Counted from the first letter of the stretch, positions 37,063-46,352 are shown. The stretch is DNA of 64,000 nucleotides from DASUFZ01 sp035541475 (GCA_035541475.1 DATKND010000025.1:62001-126000); one strand, 5' to 3'. Notes: generated by a model from the sequence alone, not told the origin. Numbers and translations are program-made.

Positions 37063-38652
37063 GTGCAGCGCTTCGCCCCGCTCCTGCTCGAGATCTGGCG
37101 CGAGGCCGGACGTCCGGCGGCGATCGGCGAGGCGCTCGCGCGCTGCGCGCCGATCCTCGCGCGCCGCCTTCCGCTCGACTGGATCCTGCTGCGCCGCATC
37201 GACCCGGCACGCGGCGGTGTCGAGACGGTCGCGGCCGCGGCCTGCCGCCCCGGCCCGCTGCCCGAGGATGCGCGCACGGAGCTCGGCGCGCCCGAGCTCG
37301 AGTCGCTCGTCGCGTGGGCGCGCGCCGGACGGGTCGCGCACCGCCGCGGTCGCGCGATCGCCGAGCAGCTTCCGGGTCTCCTGACCGACGTCCCCGACAC
37401 CGACGTGCTCGCCGGACCGCTCGCGGGCGAGAGCGACGCACCCGGCGTCCTGGTGCTCGGCGCGCGTCGCCCGCGCCGCTTCGACGCCGAGCACGCCGAG
37501 CTCGCGCAGGCCCTGCTCGAGCCCTTCGGCGCGGCGCTCGAGAGCGACCAGCGCCTGCGCGATCTGAGCACCCAGCAGGCGGCCGCCGAAGCGGACCGCA
37601 CCGCGCTGCTGACGCGGCTCGGACGCCACGATCTGCAGGAGACGATCGTCGGCGCCGACGCCGGCTTCCGGCCCGTGATCGAGCGCGCGAGCCTGGTCGC
37701 GCCTTCCGACGTCCCGGTGCTCGTGCTCGGCGAGACCGGCTCGGGAAAGGAAGTGGTGGCGCGTGCGATCCACCAGCGCTCGCGGCGTGCGAGCGGTCCG
37801 TTCCTGCGCGTGAACTGCGGCGCGATCCCGTCGGGACTCGTCGATTCGGAGCTCTTCGGACACGAGCGCGGCTCGTTCACGGGCGCGGCGGCGCAGCGAC
37901 GCGGCTGGTTCGAGCGCGCCGACGGCGGGACGCTCTTCCTCGACGAGGTCGGCGAGCTGCCGCCTCCGGCGCAGGTGCGGCTGCTCCGCATCCTCCAGGA
38001 CGGGAGCTTCGAGCGCGTCGGCGGACAGAAGCCGCTCCACGTCGACGTGCGCATCGTCGCGGCGACGCACCGCGATCTCCATGCGATGGTCGAGGACGGC
38101 CTCTTCCGCGAGGACCTCTGGTACCGGCTCGCGGTCTTCCCGATCCACGTGCCGCCGCTGCGCGACCGGCCCGAAGACATCCCGCCGCTCGCGACCCACT
38201 TCGCGCTCCGTGCGGCCGCGCGCTTCGGCACCTCGCCGCGCCTGCCGACGCAGGCGGAGCTGAACCTGCTGCTCGAGTACGCGTGGCCGGGCAACGTGCG
38301 CGAGCTCATCGCGGTGATCGAGCGCGCGGTGATCCTCGGCGAGGGCCGCGAGCTGAAGGTCGGTACTGCGCTCGGGCTCGGGCGCGGAGCGCGCGAAGCG
38401 CGCCGCGCGCCCGTCCCGTCGACGCGCGCCGGTCCTCCGGAGGCCGCCGTCGCCGATCCCCACGCTCGCGGCGCGACGCCCTTCCCCACGCTCGACGACG
38501 CCGTGCGCGCGCACATCGAGGCGGCGCTCTCGCACACGCGCGGCCGCATCGAGGGCGCACGCGGCGCCGCGGCGCTGCTCGCGATCAACCCGCACACCTT
38601 GCGCGCCCGCATGCGGAAGCTCCGCATCGAGTGGCAGCGCTTTCGCGAGTGA
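37063..38652 (+). CDS. Sigma54-dependent transcriptional activator (GAF-like, AAA+, Fis-type HTH)
   Basis: 529 residues. Residues about 1-165 look like a GAF-type sensor domain. The AAA+ domain follows, with Walker A GETGSGKE (223-230), sigma54-contact loop GSFTGA (270-275, Ser in place of the usual Ala), Walker B GGTLFLDEVGELP and R-finger region FREDLWYRLAVFPI. The C-terminus carries a Fis-type helix-turn-helix (about 480-525: ARGAAALLAINPHTLRARMR). The GTG start has AGGGGA 8 nt upstream. Divergent from the porin-sulfate operon, which has a -24/-12 promoter. The signal sensed is unknown; sulfur status is a reasonable guess. Confidence 0.93.
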   Translation: MQRFAPLLLEIWREAGRPAAIGEALARCAPILARRLPLDWILLRRIDPARGGVETVAAAACRPGPLPEDARTELGAPELESLVAWARAGRVAHRRGRAIAEQLPGLLTDVPDTDVLAGPLAGESDAPGVLVLGARRPRRFDAEHAELAQALLEPFGAALESDQRLRDLSTQQAAAEADRTALLTRLGRHDLQETIVGADAGFRPVIERASLVAPSDVPVLVLGETGSGKEVVARAIHQRSRRASGPFLRVNCGAIPSGLVDSELFGHERGSFTGAAAQRRGWFERADGGTLFLDEVGELPPPAQVRLLRILQDGSFERVGGQKPLHVDVRIVAATHRDLHAMVEDGLFREDLWYRLAVFPIHVPPLRDRPEDIPPLATHFALRAAARFGTSPRLPTQAELNLLLEYAWPGNVRELIAVIERAVILGEGRELKVGTALGLGRGAREARRAPVPSTRAGPPEAAVADPHARGATPFPTLDDAVRAHIEAALSHTRGRIEGARGAAALLAINPHTLRARMRKLRIEWQRFRE

Positions 38653-38692
38653 CTCTCGTGGGTGACTCTCGTGGGCGAGGGGTCGCGGCCGT

Positions 38693-39904
38693 ATGACCAA
38701 AGACTCATCGGAGCCCCGGTCGGATCCGCTACTCCTTCGGCCGGACATGGACCGATTGCCCTTCTCGCGCCCCAGCCTCGGCGACGACGAGATCCGCGAG
38801 GTCGTGGAGGTGTTGCGCTCGGGCTGGATCACGTCCGGCCCGCGGGTCACGCGCTTCGAGGCCGAGTTCGCGCGCTACGTCGGCGTGCCGCACGCGGTGT
38901 CGCTGAGCTCGTGCACCGCCGCGCTGCACGTCGCGCTGCTCGCACACGGCATCGGACCGGGCGACGAGGTGGTGACCGCGTCGCTCTCGTGGCCCGCCGC
39001 GGCCAACATGATCGAGCTCGTCGGCGCGCGTCCGGTCTTCGCGGACGTCGACCCCGGCACCCTGCAGGTCACGCCGGGGACGCTCGAGCGCGCGCTCACG
39101 CCCGCGACGCGCGCGATCGTGCCCGTCCACTTCGCGGGTCAGGCCTGTGATCAGGGCGCGATCGCGGCGCTCGCAAACGACCGCGGCCTGCTGCTGCTCG
39201 AGGACGCGGCGCACGCGCTCGGGACGGAGCACCGCGGCCGGCGCGTCGGCGCGGACGGCCGCACGACCTGCTTCAGCTTCCACGCGATCAAGAACATCAC
39301 GACCGCCGAGGGTGGCATGCTGACCACGGTGGACGCGGAGCTCGCAGCCCGCGCTCGACTGCTGCGCTTCCACGGCGTCAGCCGCGACGCCTGGGCGCGT
39401 CAGTCCGACGCCGCCGCGGCTCGCTACGAGACCTTGCGGCCGGGATTCAAGTACAACCTGACCGACATGCAGGCGGCGCTCGGCATCCACCAGCTCGCGC
39501 GGGTCGACGGCTTCATCGAGCGGCGCGCGCGGCTCGCCGCGCTCTATCGCGAGGGCCTCGCCGACGTCGACGTGCTCTCGCTGCGGACCTCCGAGCCGCA
39601 TACGACCCGCCACGCCTGGCATCTCTTCGTGGTGTCGCTCGAGCAGGATCGCGTGCGCTGCGATCGCGATCGCTTCGTGGCGCTGCTCGCCGAGCAGGGC
39701 ATCGGAACCGGCCTGCACTTCACGGCGGTGCACCTGCACCGCTACTACCGCGAGCGCTACGGCTTCGCGCCGGGACTTCTCCCGGCCACCGAGCGCGCCT
39801 CGGAGAGCGTCTTCTCGCTGCCGCTCTTCCCGGACCTGCGAGAGATCGACGTGGCGCGCGTCTGCGAGGCCGTGCGCCAGGTGGCGAAGAGCGTGCGGCG
39901 ATGA
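38693..39904 (+). CDS. arnB: UDP-Ara4O aminotransferase, DegT/ArnB family
   Basis: 403 residues. PLP enzyme that aminates UDP-4-keto-pentose in lipid A Ara4N synthesis. The PLP lysine is in SFHAIKNITTAEGGML, the ArnB form of the motif. LSSCTAALHVALLAHGIGPGDEVV and the C-terminal IGTGLHFTAVHLHRYYRERY also match ArnB. First gene of the arn operon; its TGA overlaps the arnC ATG (ATGA). A short duplication of TGACTCTCGTGGG lies at about 38651-38676, between the activator stop and this gene. Confidence 0.93.
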   Translation: MTKDSSEPRSDPLLLRPDMDRLPFSRPSLGDDEIREVVEVLRSGWITSGPRVTRFEAEFARYVGVPHAVSLSSCTAALHVALLAHGIGPGDEVVTASLSWPAAANMIELVGARPVFADVDPGTLQVTPGTLERALTPATRAIVPVHFAGQACDQGAIAALANDRGLLLLEDAAHALGTEHRGRRVGADGRTTCFSFHAIKNITTAEGGMLTTVDAELAARARLLRFHGVSRDAWARQSDAAAARYETLRPGFKYNLTDMQAALGIHQLARVDGFIERRARLAALYREGLADVDVLSLRTSEPHTTRHAWHLFVVSLEQDRVRCDRDRFVALLAEQGIGTGLHFTAVHLHRYYRERYGFAPGLLPATERASESVFSLPLFPDLREIDVARVCEAVRQVAKSVRR

Positions 39905-40884
39905 GCGCGATCCGATCGCTCGACCTCGTGATCCCGCTCTACGACGAGGAGGACACGCTGCCCGGTCTGATCGAGCGGCTGCGCTCCGAGCTCGCCGCGC
40001 TCGCGATCCCGTGGCGCGCGATCCTCGTGGACGACGGCAGCCGCGACCGCTCGTGGCAGATCGTCTCGGCGGCGGCCGCCGAGGACCCGCGCATCCATGG
40101 CATCCGGCTCGCGCGCAACTGCGGCCAGCACGCCGCGGTGTTCGCCGGCTTCTCGCGCTGCGAGGCGGACGCCGTGGTGACGCTCGACGCCGACCTCCAG
40201 AATCCACCGTCCGAGATCCCGCGGCTGCTCGCCTGTCTCGACACCGGCGTCGACGTGGTCGGCGGCTGGCGCCGCGACCGCCACGATTCCGCGCTGCGCC
40301 GCGCCGGCTCGCGCTGGATGAACCGGCTGGTGTCGCGCGCGACCGGCGTCCCGCTGCGCGACTACGGCTGCATGCTGCGCGCCTACCGCATCGAGGTCGT
40401 GCGCGCGATGCGCGAGTGCAACGAGGTGTCGAGCTACATCCCGGCGCTCGCGCACTGCTTCACCGACCGCATCGCCGAGATCCCGGTCGCGCACGCGGAG
40501 CGCGCCGCGGGCCGCTCCCGCTACAACCTGTGGCGCCTGGTCGACCTGCTGCTCGACGTCCTCACCGGCTTCTCGATGCTGCCGCTGCGCCTGCTGACGC
40601 TCTTCGGCTTCGGCATGGCGGCGGCAGGCATCGGCTTCGGCGCCTTCCTGCTGCTGATGCGCTTCTACTTCGGCTCCGCCTGGGCGGCCGAGGGCGTCTT
40701 CACGCTCTTCGCCCTGCTCTTCGCCTTCGTCGGCGCGCAGTTCGTCGCGCTCGGCGTGCTCGGCGAGTACATCGGCCGCATCTACGACGAGGTGCGCCGG
40801 CGCCCGCAGTACGTCGTGCGCTGCGAGACGGAGCGCGCGGGCGCGCGCGGAGGCGAAGCGCGCGTCGCGCGCACCGCGTCGTGA
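39901..40884 (+). CDS. arnC: Undecaprenyl-phosphate Ara4FN transferase, ArnC-like
   Basis: 327 residues. Transfers 4-deoxy-4-formamido-arabinose from UDP to undecaprenyl phosphate at the inner membrane. Glycosyltransferase family 2 N-terminus: VIPLYDEEDTLPGLIERL, LVDDGSRDRSW, TLDADLQNPPSEIPRL, and DYGCMLRAYR. Two membrane helices occur in the last third (LTLFGFGMAAAGIGFGAFLLL; EGVFTLFALLFAFVGAQFVALGVLGEYIGR). It overlaps arnB and arnD by 4 nt each. Confidence 0.93.
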   Translation: MSAIRSLDLVIPLYDEEDTLPGLIERLRSELAALAIPWRAILVDDGSRDRSWQIVSAAAAEDPRIHGIRLARNCGQHAAVFAGFSRCEADAVVTLDADLQNPPSEIPRLLACLDTGVDVVGGWRRDRHDSALRRAGSRWMNRLVSRATGVPLRDYGCMLRAYRIEVVRAMRECNEVSSYIPALAHCFTDRIAEIPVAHAERAAGRSRYNLWRLVDLLLDVLTGFSMLPLRLLTLFGFGMAAAGIGFGAFLLLMRFYFGSAWAAEGVFTLFALLFAFVGAQFVALGVLGEYIGRIYDEVRRRPQYVVRCETERAGARGGEARVARTAS

Positions 40885-41786
40885 GCACCGAGATCGCGTT
40901 CAAGGTGGACGTCTGCAACCACCGCGCGCTCCACGAGGGCGTGCCGGGTGTCGCTCGCGCGCTCGACCGCGCCGGGATCCCGGCCTCCTTCTTCGTGACC
41001 TTCGGTCCGGACCACTCCGGACGCGCGCTGCGGCGCCTGCTGCGCCCTGGTTTCCTCACGAAGATGCTCCGCACCCGCGCGCCGCGGAGCTACGGCGTGC
41101 GCACCTTGCTCTACGGCACCTTGCTCCCCGCGCCGCCTGTCGGCGAGAGCGCCCGCGATCTCTTGCGCTCGCTCGAGGCCGCGGGACACGAGGTGGGACT
41201 CCACGGCTTCGACCACGTCGACTGGCACGACGGGCTCGCGCACAAGAGCGAGCCCGAGATCCGCGCCTCGCTCGAGCGCGCGGCCAGCCTCTTCGAGTCG
41301 ACGCTCGGACACCCGCCCCGCTTCGCCGGCGCGCCCGGCTGGCAGGTCTGCGACACCAGTCTGCGACTGCAGGACCAGCAGGGGCTCGAGTTCGCGAGCG
41401 ATTGCCGCGGCGACGCGCCCTTCCGACCGGAGGTCGACGGGCACCCGCTGCGGACGCTCGAGATCCCGACGACGCTCCCGACTTCGGACGAGGTGGTCGG
41501 CGCGGGGCTCGCGAAGCCGTCGGAGCTGGCCGACTGGTACGACGGCCGGCTCGAGCCGGACCGCCTGCACGTGGTCGGGCTCCACGCCGAGCTCGAGGGC
41601 ATCCACTTCTCGGGCTGGCTCCGCGAATGGCTCGCGCGGCTGCGGGCCGCCGGCGTCCGCTTCGTCGAGCTCGGCGAGGTCGCGCGGCGCGAGCGCGCGA
41701 GGGCGCCCTGCGCGCGCGTCGTCTTCTGTCGTCTGCCCGGGCGCGCCGACGCTGTCGCGTGTCCGGCCGGGACGGCGCTCTCGTGA
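40881..41786 (+). CDS. arnD: Deformylase of undecaprenyl-phosphate Ara4FN, ArnD-like
   Basis: 301 residues of the polysaccharide-deacetylase type. Removes the formyl group before Ara4N is flipped. FKVDVCNHRALHEGVP at the start carries the metal-site Asp, HEVGLHGFDHVDWHDGL the His motif, and FAGAPGWQ and LHAELEG follow, all as in ArnD. GTG start overlaps the arnC stop (GTGA) and its own stop overlaps the formyltransferase start. Confidence 0.92.
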   Translation: MSTEIAFKVDVCNHRALHEGVPGVARALDRAGIPASFFVTFGPDHSGRALRRLLRPGFLTKMLRTRAPRSYGVRTLLYGTLLPAPPVGESARDLLRSLEAAGHEVGLHGFDHVDWHDGLAHKSEPEIRASLERAASLFESTLGHPPRFAGAPGWQVCDTSLRLQDQQGLEFASDCRGDAPFRPEVDGHPLRTLEIPTTLPTSDEVVGAGLAKPSELADWYDGRLEPDRLHVVGLHAELEGIHFSGWLREWLARLRAAGVRFVELGEVARRERARAPCARVVFCRLPGRADAVACPAGTALS

Positions 41787-42757
41787 GCGCGGCCGGGCCG
41801 CGCGTCGTCGTCCTCGCCTACAGCGAGGTGGGCCACGCCGCCCTCTCGACCCTCCTGGAGATGGGGACCGACGTCGCGTTGGTCGTCACGCACGCCGACT
41901 CCCCGGGCGAGACGGTGTGGTTCCAGTCCGTCCGCGAGCGCGCCGCCGCCGCGGGCGTCCCGGTGATCCTGCCCGCCGACGCGAACGGCGACGAAGCCGT
42001 CGCGAGCATGCGCGCGGCGCGTCCGGACTTCCTCTTCTCGTTCTACTTCCGCCAGATGCTCTCGCCGCGCGTGCTCGCGCTCGCGCCGCGCGGCGCGCTG
42101 AACCTGCACGGCTCCCTGCTCCCGCGCTACCGCGGGCGGTCGCCGGTCAACTGGGCGCTCCTTGGCGGCGAGACCGAGACCGGTGTCACCCTGCACTACA
42201 TGGACGAGAAGCCCGACCACGGCGACATCGTCGGGCAGCGCGCCGTGGCGATCGAGCGCGCCGACACCGCGCTGACCTTGACCCGCAAGCTGGCCCGGGC
42301 GGGAAGCGAGCTGCTGCGCGAGGTCGTGCCCGCGCTCTTCGCGGGCCGCGCGCCGCGCCGCCCGCAGGATCACACCCGCTCGAGCTACTTCGGCGGGCGC
42401 CGGCCCGAGGACGGCGAGATCGAATGGGCGGAGCCGGCGGAGCGCATCCGCAACCTCGTGCGCGCGGTCACCGACCCGTGGCCCGGGGCCTTCTCGCGCT
42501 TCCGCGGCGAGCCGCTCTTGATCTGGTGGGCGGAGTGCGGCCCGGCGCCCCGAACGCTCGGCCCGGGCGAGCTCGCTCTCGATCCGGCGGGCGCGCCGTG
42601 GGTCGGGACCGGGGAAGGCGCGCTACGACTCTGTCGCGTGTCGCGCCCCGGCGCGGCGCCGACGACCGGTGAGGCGTGGGCGCGCGCCGAGCGGGTGTCG
42701 ACCGGCGAGCGCTTCCAACGCATACTGCGAGCCACCGCAGGGGGGACGAGCGCTTGA
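41783..42757 (+). CDS. UDP-Ara4N formyltransferase, ArnA N-terminal half as a separate gene
   Basis: 324 residues. Corresponds to the first half of E. coli ArnA (formyltransferase domain). The formyl-tetrahydrofolate site reads NLHGSLLPRYRGRSPVNW, with the Asp in MDEKPDHGDIVGQ. RAVTDPWPGAFSRFRGEPL matches the linker-side region. The frame stops at 42757, and the decarboxylase starts as its own gene by a TTGA overlap. GTG start overlaps the arnD stop. Confidence 0.92.
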   Translation: MSAAGPRVVVLAYSEVGHAALSTLLEMGTDVALVVTHADSPGETVWFQSVRERAAAAGVPVILPADANGDEAVASMRAARPDFLFSFYFRQMLSPRVLALAPRGALNLHGSLLPRYRGRSPVNWALLGGETETGVTLHYMDEKPDHGDIVGQRAVAIERADTALTLTRKLARAGSELLREVVPALFAGRAPRRPQDHTRSSYFGGRRPEDGEIEWAEPAERIRNLVRAVTDPWPGAFSRFRGEPLLIWWAECGPAPRTLGPGELALDPAGAPWVGTGEGALRLCRVSRPGAAPTTGEAWARAERVSTGERFQRILRATAGGTSA

Positions 42758-43776
42758 AGATCCTCATCCTCGGCGTGAACGGCTTCATCGGCCACTCGCT
42801 CACCCGACAGATCCTCGAGGCGAGCGACTGGAAGGTCTTCGGCATGGACCTCGGCGACGACCGCATCGCCGAGCTGCGCGGGCACCCGCGCTTCCAGTTC
42901 CTCGAGGGCGACATCGGCATCAACCGCGAGTGGATCGAGTACCACGTCAAGAAATGCGACGTCGTGCTGCCGCTCGTCGCGATCGCCACGCCGCGCGACT
43001 ACGTGCAGAACCCGCTGCGGGTCTTCGAGCTCGACTTCGAGGAGAACCTGAAGGTCGTCCGCCAGGCGGTCCGCTATCGCACCCGCGTGGTGTTCCCGTC
43101 GACCTCCGAGATCTACGGGATGTGCACGGACGCCGCCTTCCACGAGGAGTCGTCGAACTTCGTGCTCGGGCCGATCTCGAAGCAGCGCTGGATCTACGCC
43201 TGCGCGAAGCAGCTGCTCGACCGCGTGATCTACGCGCTCGGCGAGCAGGAGGGGCTCCAGTTCACCTTGTTCCGGCCCTTCAACTGGGTGGGGCCGAATC
43301 TCGACGACGTGAATGCCGCGAAGGAAGGCAGCAGCCGGGTCGTCACGCAGTTCCTCGGTCACCTGATGCGTGGCGAGGCGATCTCGCTCGTCGACGGCGG
43401 CGCGCAGCGCCGTTGCATCACCGACGTGCGCGACGGCATCGATGCCTTGATGCGCATCCTGCGCAACGAGGGGCGACGGGCGGACGGCCGCATCATCAAC
43501 ATCGGCAACCCGCGCAACGAGTGCTCGATCGCCGAGCTCGCCAACCTGCTGATCGAGATGCTGTCGGCCCACGAGCGCTGGCGACACGTCCGCGCGAGCG
43601 CCGTGATCGAGAAGGTGTCGGCCGCCGACTACTACGGCCCGGGCTATCAGGACATCACGACGCGGGTTCCCGACATCGAGAATGCCCGCACCTTGCTCGG
43701 CTGGGAGCCGAAGATCGGGCTGCGCGACGCGCTCGCGCACATGGTTCAGTACTACGTCGACCGCAGCTCTCCCTGA
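42754..43776 (+). CDS. UDP-glucuronate decarboxylase, ArnA C-terminal half as a separate gene
   Basis: 340 residues. Oxidatively decarboxylates UDP-glucuronic acid to UDP-4-keto-pentose. Matches the second half of ArnA closely: VNGFIGHSLTRQILEAS, EWIEYHVKKCDVVLPLVAIA, FPSTSEIYGMCTD with catalytic Ser/Glu, KQRWIYACAKQLLDRVI with the Tyr/Lys pair, and YYGPGYQDITTRVPDI. The TTG start overlaps the formyltransferase stop (TTGA) and has AGGGGGGA about 8 nt upstream. Confidence 0.93.
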   Translation: MKILILGVNGFIGHSLTRQILEASDWKVFGMDLGDDRIAELRGHPRFQFLEGDIGINREWIEYHVKKCDVVLPLVAIATPRDYVQNPLRVFELDFEENLKVVRQAVRYRTRVVFPSTSEIYGMCTDAAFHEESSNFVLGPISKQRWIYACAKQLLDRVIYALGEQEGLQFTLFRPFNWVGPNLDDVNAAKEGSSRVVTQFLGHLMRGEAISLVDGGAQRRCITDVRDGIDALMRILRNEGRRADGRIINIGNPRNECSIAELANLLIEMLSAHERWRHVRASAVIEKVSAADYYGPGYQDITTRVPDIENARTLLGWEPKIGLRDALAHMVQYYVDRSSP

Positions 43777-45343
43777 GGCCGCGGAGGAGCCGGCCGACCC
43801 GAGCGGTGCGGCGTCGCGTCGCACGACCGCCTCCGCGCTTGGGCTCGCGACCCTTTTTTGTTTCATTGGCCTCGGCAGTCCTCCACTGCGCGCGTCGGAC
43901 GAGCCGCGCGTCGCGGGCATCGCCTGGACCATGCAGCACGAGGGCCACTGGCTCGTGCCCTATCTCTCCGATCGTCCCTTCCTCGAGCACCCGCCGCTCG
44001 CGTACGTGCTGATCGGCGCGAGCCTCTCCGCGTTCGGCGCGTCCGAGACGGCGGCGCGATTGCCCGGGGCGGTCGCGTCGCTCGGGACGTCTTGGCTGGT
44101 CTACGCGCTCGCGTGGCGTCTGTGCGGCGCGCGCGCGGGGCTCGCGGCGTTGCTCGTGCTCGTCGGCATGACGGGCTTCACGCGCTACAGCCACCGCGCG
44201 CTCGTCGATCCGGTGCTGATGCTCTTCTTCGCGCTCGGCTGCTTCGCCTACGTCCGCGCGGCCTGGCCGGAGGAGTCCGCCGGCGCGCACGCGCGCGTGC
44301 CATGGAAGCCGCTGCTCGGACTCTATGCGGCGGCCGCGCTCGCCTTCCTCGTCAAGGGACCGGTGGGGCCCGCGCTGCTCGGTGCGCCGATCGCCTTCGA
44401 CGTCCTCCTCTTCCGCGGCCGCGGATTCGCGCGCTCGTGGGCGCACGCGGCCGGCGCGGTGCTCGTCGTCTCGCTCTGCGGCGGCTGGCTCGCGTGGCTG
44501 CGGCACGCCGAAGGCGCGGCGGCGCTCGAGACCTTCTGGCTCCAGAACGGCGTCCTGCGGATCGTGCCGTCGGCAGGTCACGGCTCCTACTCGGGAGGTC
44601 ACGTGCGCGACGTCTGGTACTACCTGCCGAGGATTCCGCAGATGCTCGGCTGGACGATCGCGCTCGTGCCCGCGCTCGTCGCCTGGTTCCGGCGCGGCGG
44701 GCCGCCGCGCGGCGCGCGCGGCGCGGCGCTCCGCTTCCTCGCGCTGGTGTTCCCGATCGGTGTCGCGCTCCTCAGCCTCGCGGGAACCAAGCGCAGCCTC
44801 TATCTCCTTCCGATCACCGTGCCGCTCGCGGTGCCGCTCGGGGCCTGGATCGACGCGCTGACCCGACCGGATCCGAGTCGCTCGCGCGTCGAGATCGCCA
44901 CGGCGCGCATCTGCGCCGCGGTGTGCTCGCGGCGCGAGCTCCGTGCCGACGGCACGGGGCCCCTCCGCGCGCCGCTCCGCGTGGCCGCGCTCGTCTACGC
45001 CGCCTGCCTCGCGTGGGTCCTCGTCGTCGCGCCGCGCACCGACCAGGGTCGCGACCTCGGACCGCTGTCGCGCGCGGCCGTGGCGACCTGGGGAGCGGGG
45101 CCCGTCGTCGGCTTCCGGATCGGCGAGGACATGCGCGGCGCGATTCCCTTCTACACGGGTCGCATCGTGCAGATGCTCGACGACGAGGACGCGGTGACGC
45201 GCTACGCGGCGGCGAACCCCGATCGCCTGCTCCTCGTCGGAGGCAAGCAGCCCATCCACACCGGCCGGCGTCGCCCACCCGCCGTGTGGAGCGCGCAAGC
45301 GCCCGAGGCCTTCTACTCGCTGGTGCGCGCCGACGAGCTGTAG
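43682..45343 (+). CDS. arnT: ArnT-like Ara4N-lipid A transferase
   Basis: Polytopic glycosyltransferase (PMT/ArnT family) that would move Ara4N from its undecaprenyl carrier to lipid A on the outer face of the inner membrane. Many helices; conserved LRASDEPRVAGIAWTM in the first periplasmic loop, DRPFLEHPPLAYVLIGA, LVKGPVGPALL and GTKRSLYLLPITVPLAVPLGAW. 553 residues from ATG 43682, which overlaps the decarboxylase gene by 95 bp. No in-frame ATG, GTG or TTG lies between 43682 and the first conserved helix, so the true start is uncertain. No arnE or arnF follows. Confidence 0.85.
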   Translation: MPAPCSAGSRRSGCATRSRTWFSTTSTAALPEAAEEPADPSGAASRRTTASALGLATLFCFIGLGSPPLRASDEPRVAGIAWTMQHEGHWLVPYLSDRPFLEHPPLAYVLIGASLSAFGASETAARLPGAVASLGTSWLVYALAWRLCGARAGLAALLVLVGMTGFTRYSHRALVDPVLMLFFALGCFAYVRAAWPEESAGAHARVPWKPLLGLYAAAALAFLVKGPVGPALLGAPIAFDVLLFRGRGFARSWAHAAGAVLVVSLCGGWLAWLRHAEGAAALETFWLQNGVLRIVPSAGHGSYSGGHVRDVWYYLPRIPQMLGWTIALVPALVAWFRRGGPPRGARGAALRFLALVFPIGVALLSLAGTKRSLYLLPITVPLAVPLGAWIDALTRPDPSRSRVEIATARICAAVCSRRELRADGTGPLRAPLRVAALVYAACLAWVLVVAPRTDQGRDLGPLSRAAVATWGAGPVVGFRIGEDMRGAIPFYTGRIVQMLDDEDAVTRYAAANPDRLLLVGGKQPIHTGRRRPPAVWSAQAPEAFYSLVRADEL

Positions 45344-45353
45344 GAGTGGGTCG

Positions 45354-46352
45354 CTAGAGGTGGACCCGGTAGATCGCGTCGAGCGCCAGGCCGAGCACGA
45401 AGAGTCCGCCGGCCATGCGGTTCACGCTCATCGCCCACGCCACGTACCAGAGCGGCCAGATCGGGTAGTTGGGCGGCGCCTGCGCGGGCTTCGGGCGACC
45501 GAGGACGCGGAGCACCTTCACCAGCCGGGGCAACGCGAGCAAGGTCAGCAAGGTCCAGACGCCGAGTGTGCCGACGAGCGCGAGGCACACGACCAGCACG
45601 AAGTACGCGACCAGCAACACCTGCGTGAAGAAGACGGCGCGCTCGCGACCCATCAGCACGGGCAAGGTGTGGATGCCCTTCGCCGAGTCCGCCTCGAACT
45701 TGTCGACGTGCTTCGCCATCAGCACGCTCGTGACCAGCAGGGCGTACGGGAGGCTCGCGACGACCACCCACGGCGGCAGCACGCCGGTCGTCACGAAATA
45801 GGTGCCGCCGATCATCAGCGGCCCCCACACGAGCAGCACACCGGGCTCGCCGAGCCCGTGGTGCTTCAGCTTCACGGGCGGCGCCACGTAGAAGACGCTG
45901 ATGAAGAGGCCGAGCAGGGCGAAGGCGGCGACCGGCCAGCCGCGCGCCTCGGTCAGGTAGAGCAACAGCAGCAGGTCGAGGAGATTCACCGCCGCGATCG
46001 CGAGCAGCAGGCCGCGCTTCGAGATCAGTCCCGAGAGCACCGGGTGCGGGGCGTACTGCGCGCGGATGTACTCCTGACTGTCGACGCCGCCCTCGAGGTC
46101 GAAGTAGTCGTTGATCATGTTGTTGGCGGCGTGCGCGGCGACGAGACCGACCATCGCGAGCGCGAAGTAGAGCCACGAGGTCGTCGGCTGGCCCGCTGCC
46201 AGGAGGCCGCCGATCAGCGCCGAGATCATCGTCATCGGGAAGACGCTCGCGCGCGTGATCAGGAGCCAGCGCGAGACGCCGTCCATCGGCTGGTCGGAAG
46301 ACAGGTTCTGGGTGCGGAGGATCTCGCCCCAGCTCCGGATCGCACTGGCCAT
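45354..46352 (-). CDS. UbiA-superfamily prenyltransferase, MenA-like
   Basis: 332 residues, integral membrane. Attaches a polyprenyl chain to an aromatic ring. First Asp motif NNMINDYFDLEGGVD and second motif KHVDKFEADSAKGIHTLPV, both with the Mg-binding aspartates. About eight helices. The sequence around the motifs is closer to MenA (1,4-dihydroxy-2-naphthoate prenylation) than to UbiA, but no other men gene is near. The ATG at 46352 has GGAGGG upstream. Convergent with arnT, 10 bp apart. Confidence 0.87.
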   Translation of the reverse strand: MASAIRSWGEILRTQNLSSDQPMDGVSRWLLITRASVFPMTMISALIGGLLAAGQPTTSWLYFALAMVGLVAAHAANNMINDYFDLEGGVDSQEYIRAQYAPHPVLSGLISKRGLLLAIAAVNLLDLLLLLYLTEARGWPVAAFALLGLFISVFYVAPPVKLKHHGLGEPGVLLVWGPLMIGGTYFVTTGVLPPWVVVASLPYALLVTSVLMAKHVDKFEADSAKGIHTLPVLMGRERAVFFTQVLLVAYFVLVVCLALVGTLGVWTLLTLLALPRLVKVLRVLGRPKPAQAPPNYPIWPLWYVAWAMSVNRMAGGLFVLGLALDAIYRVHL

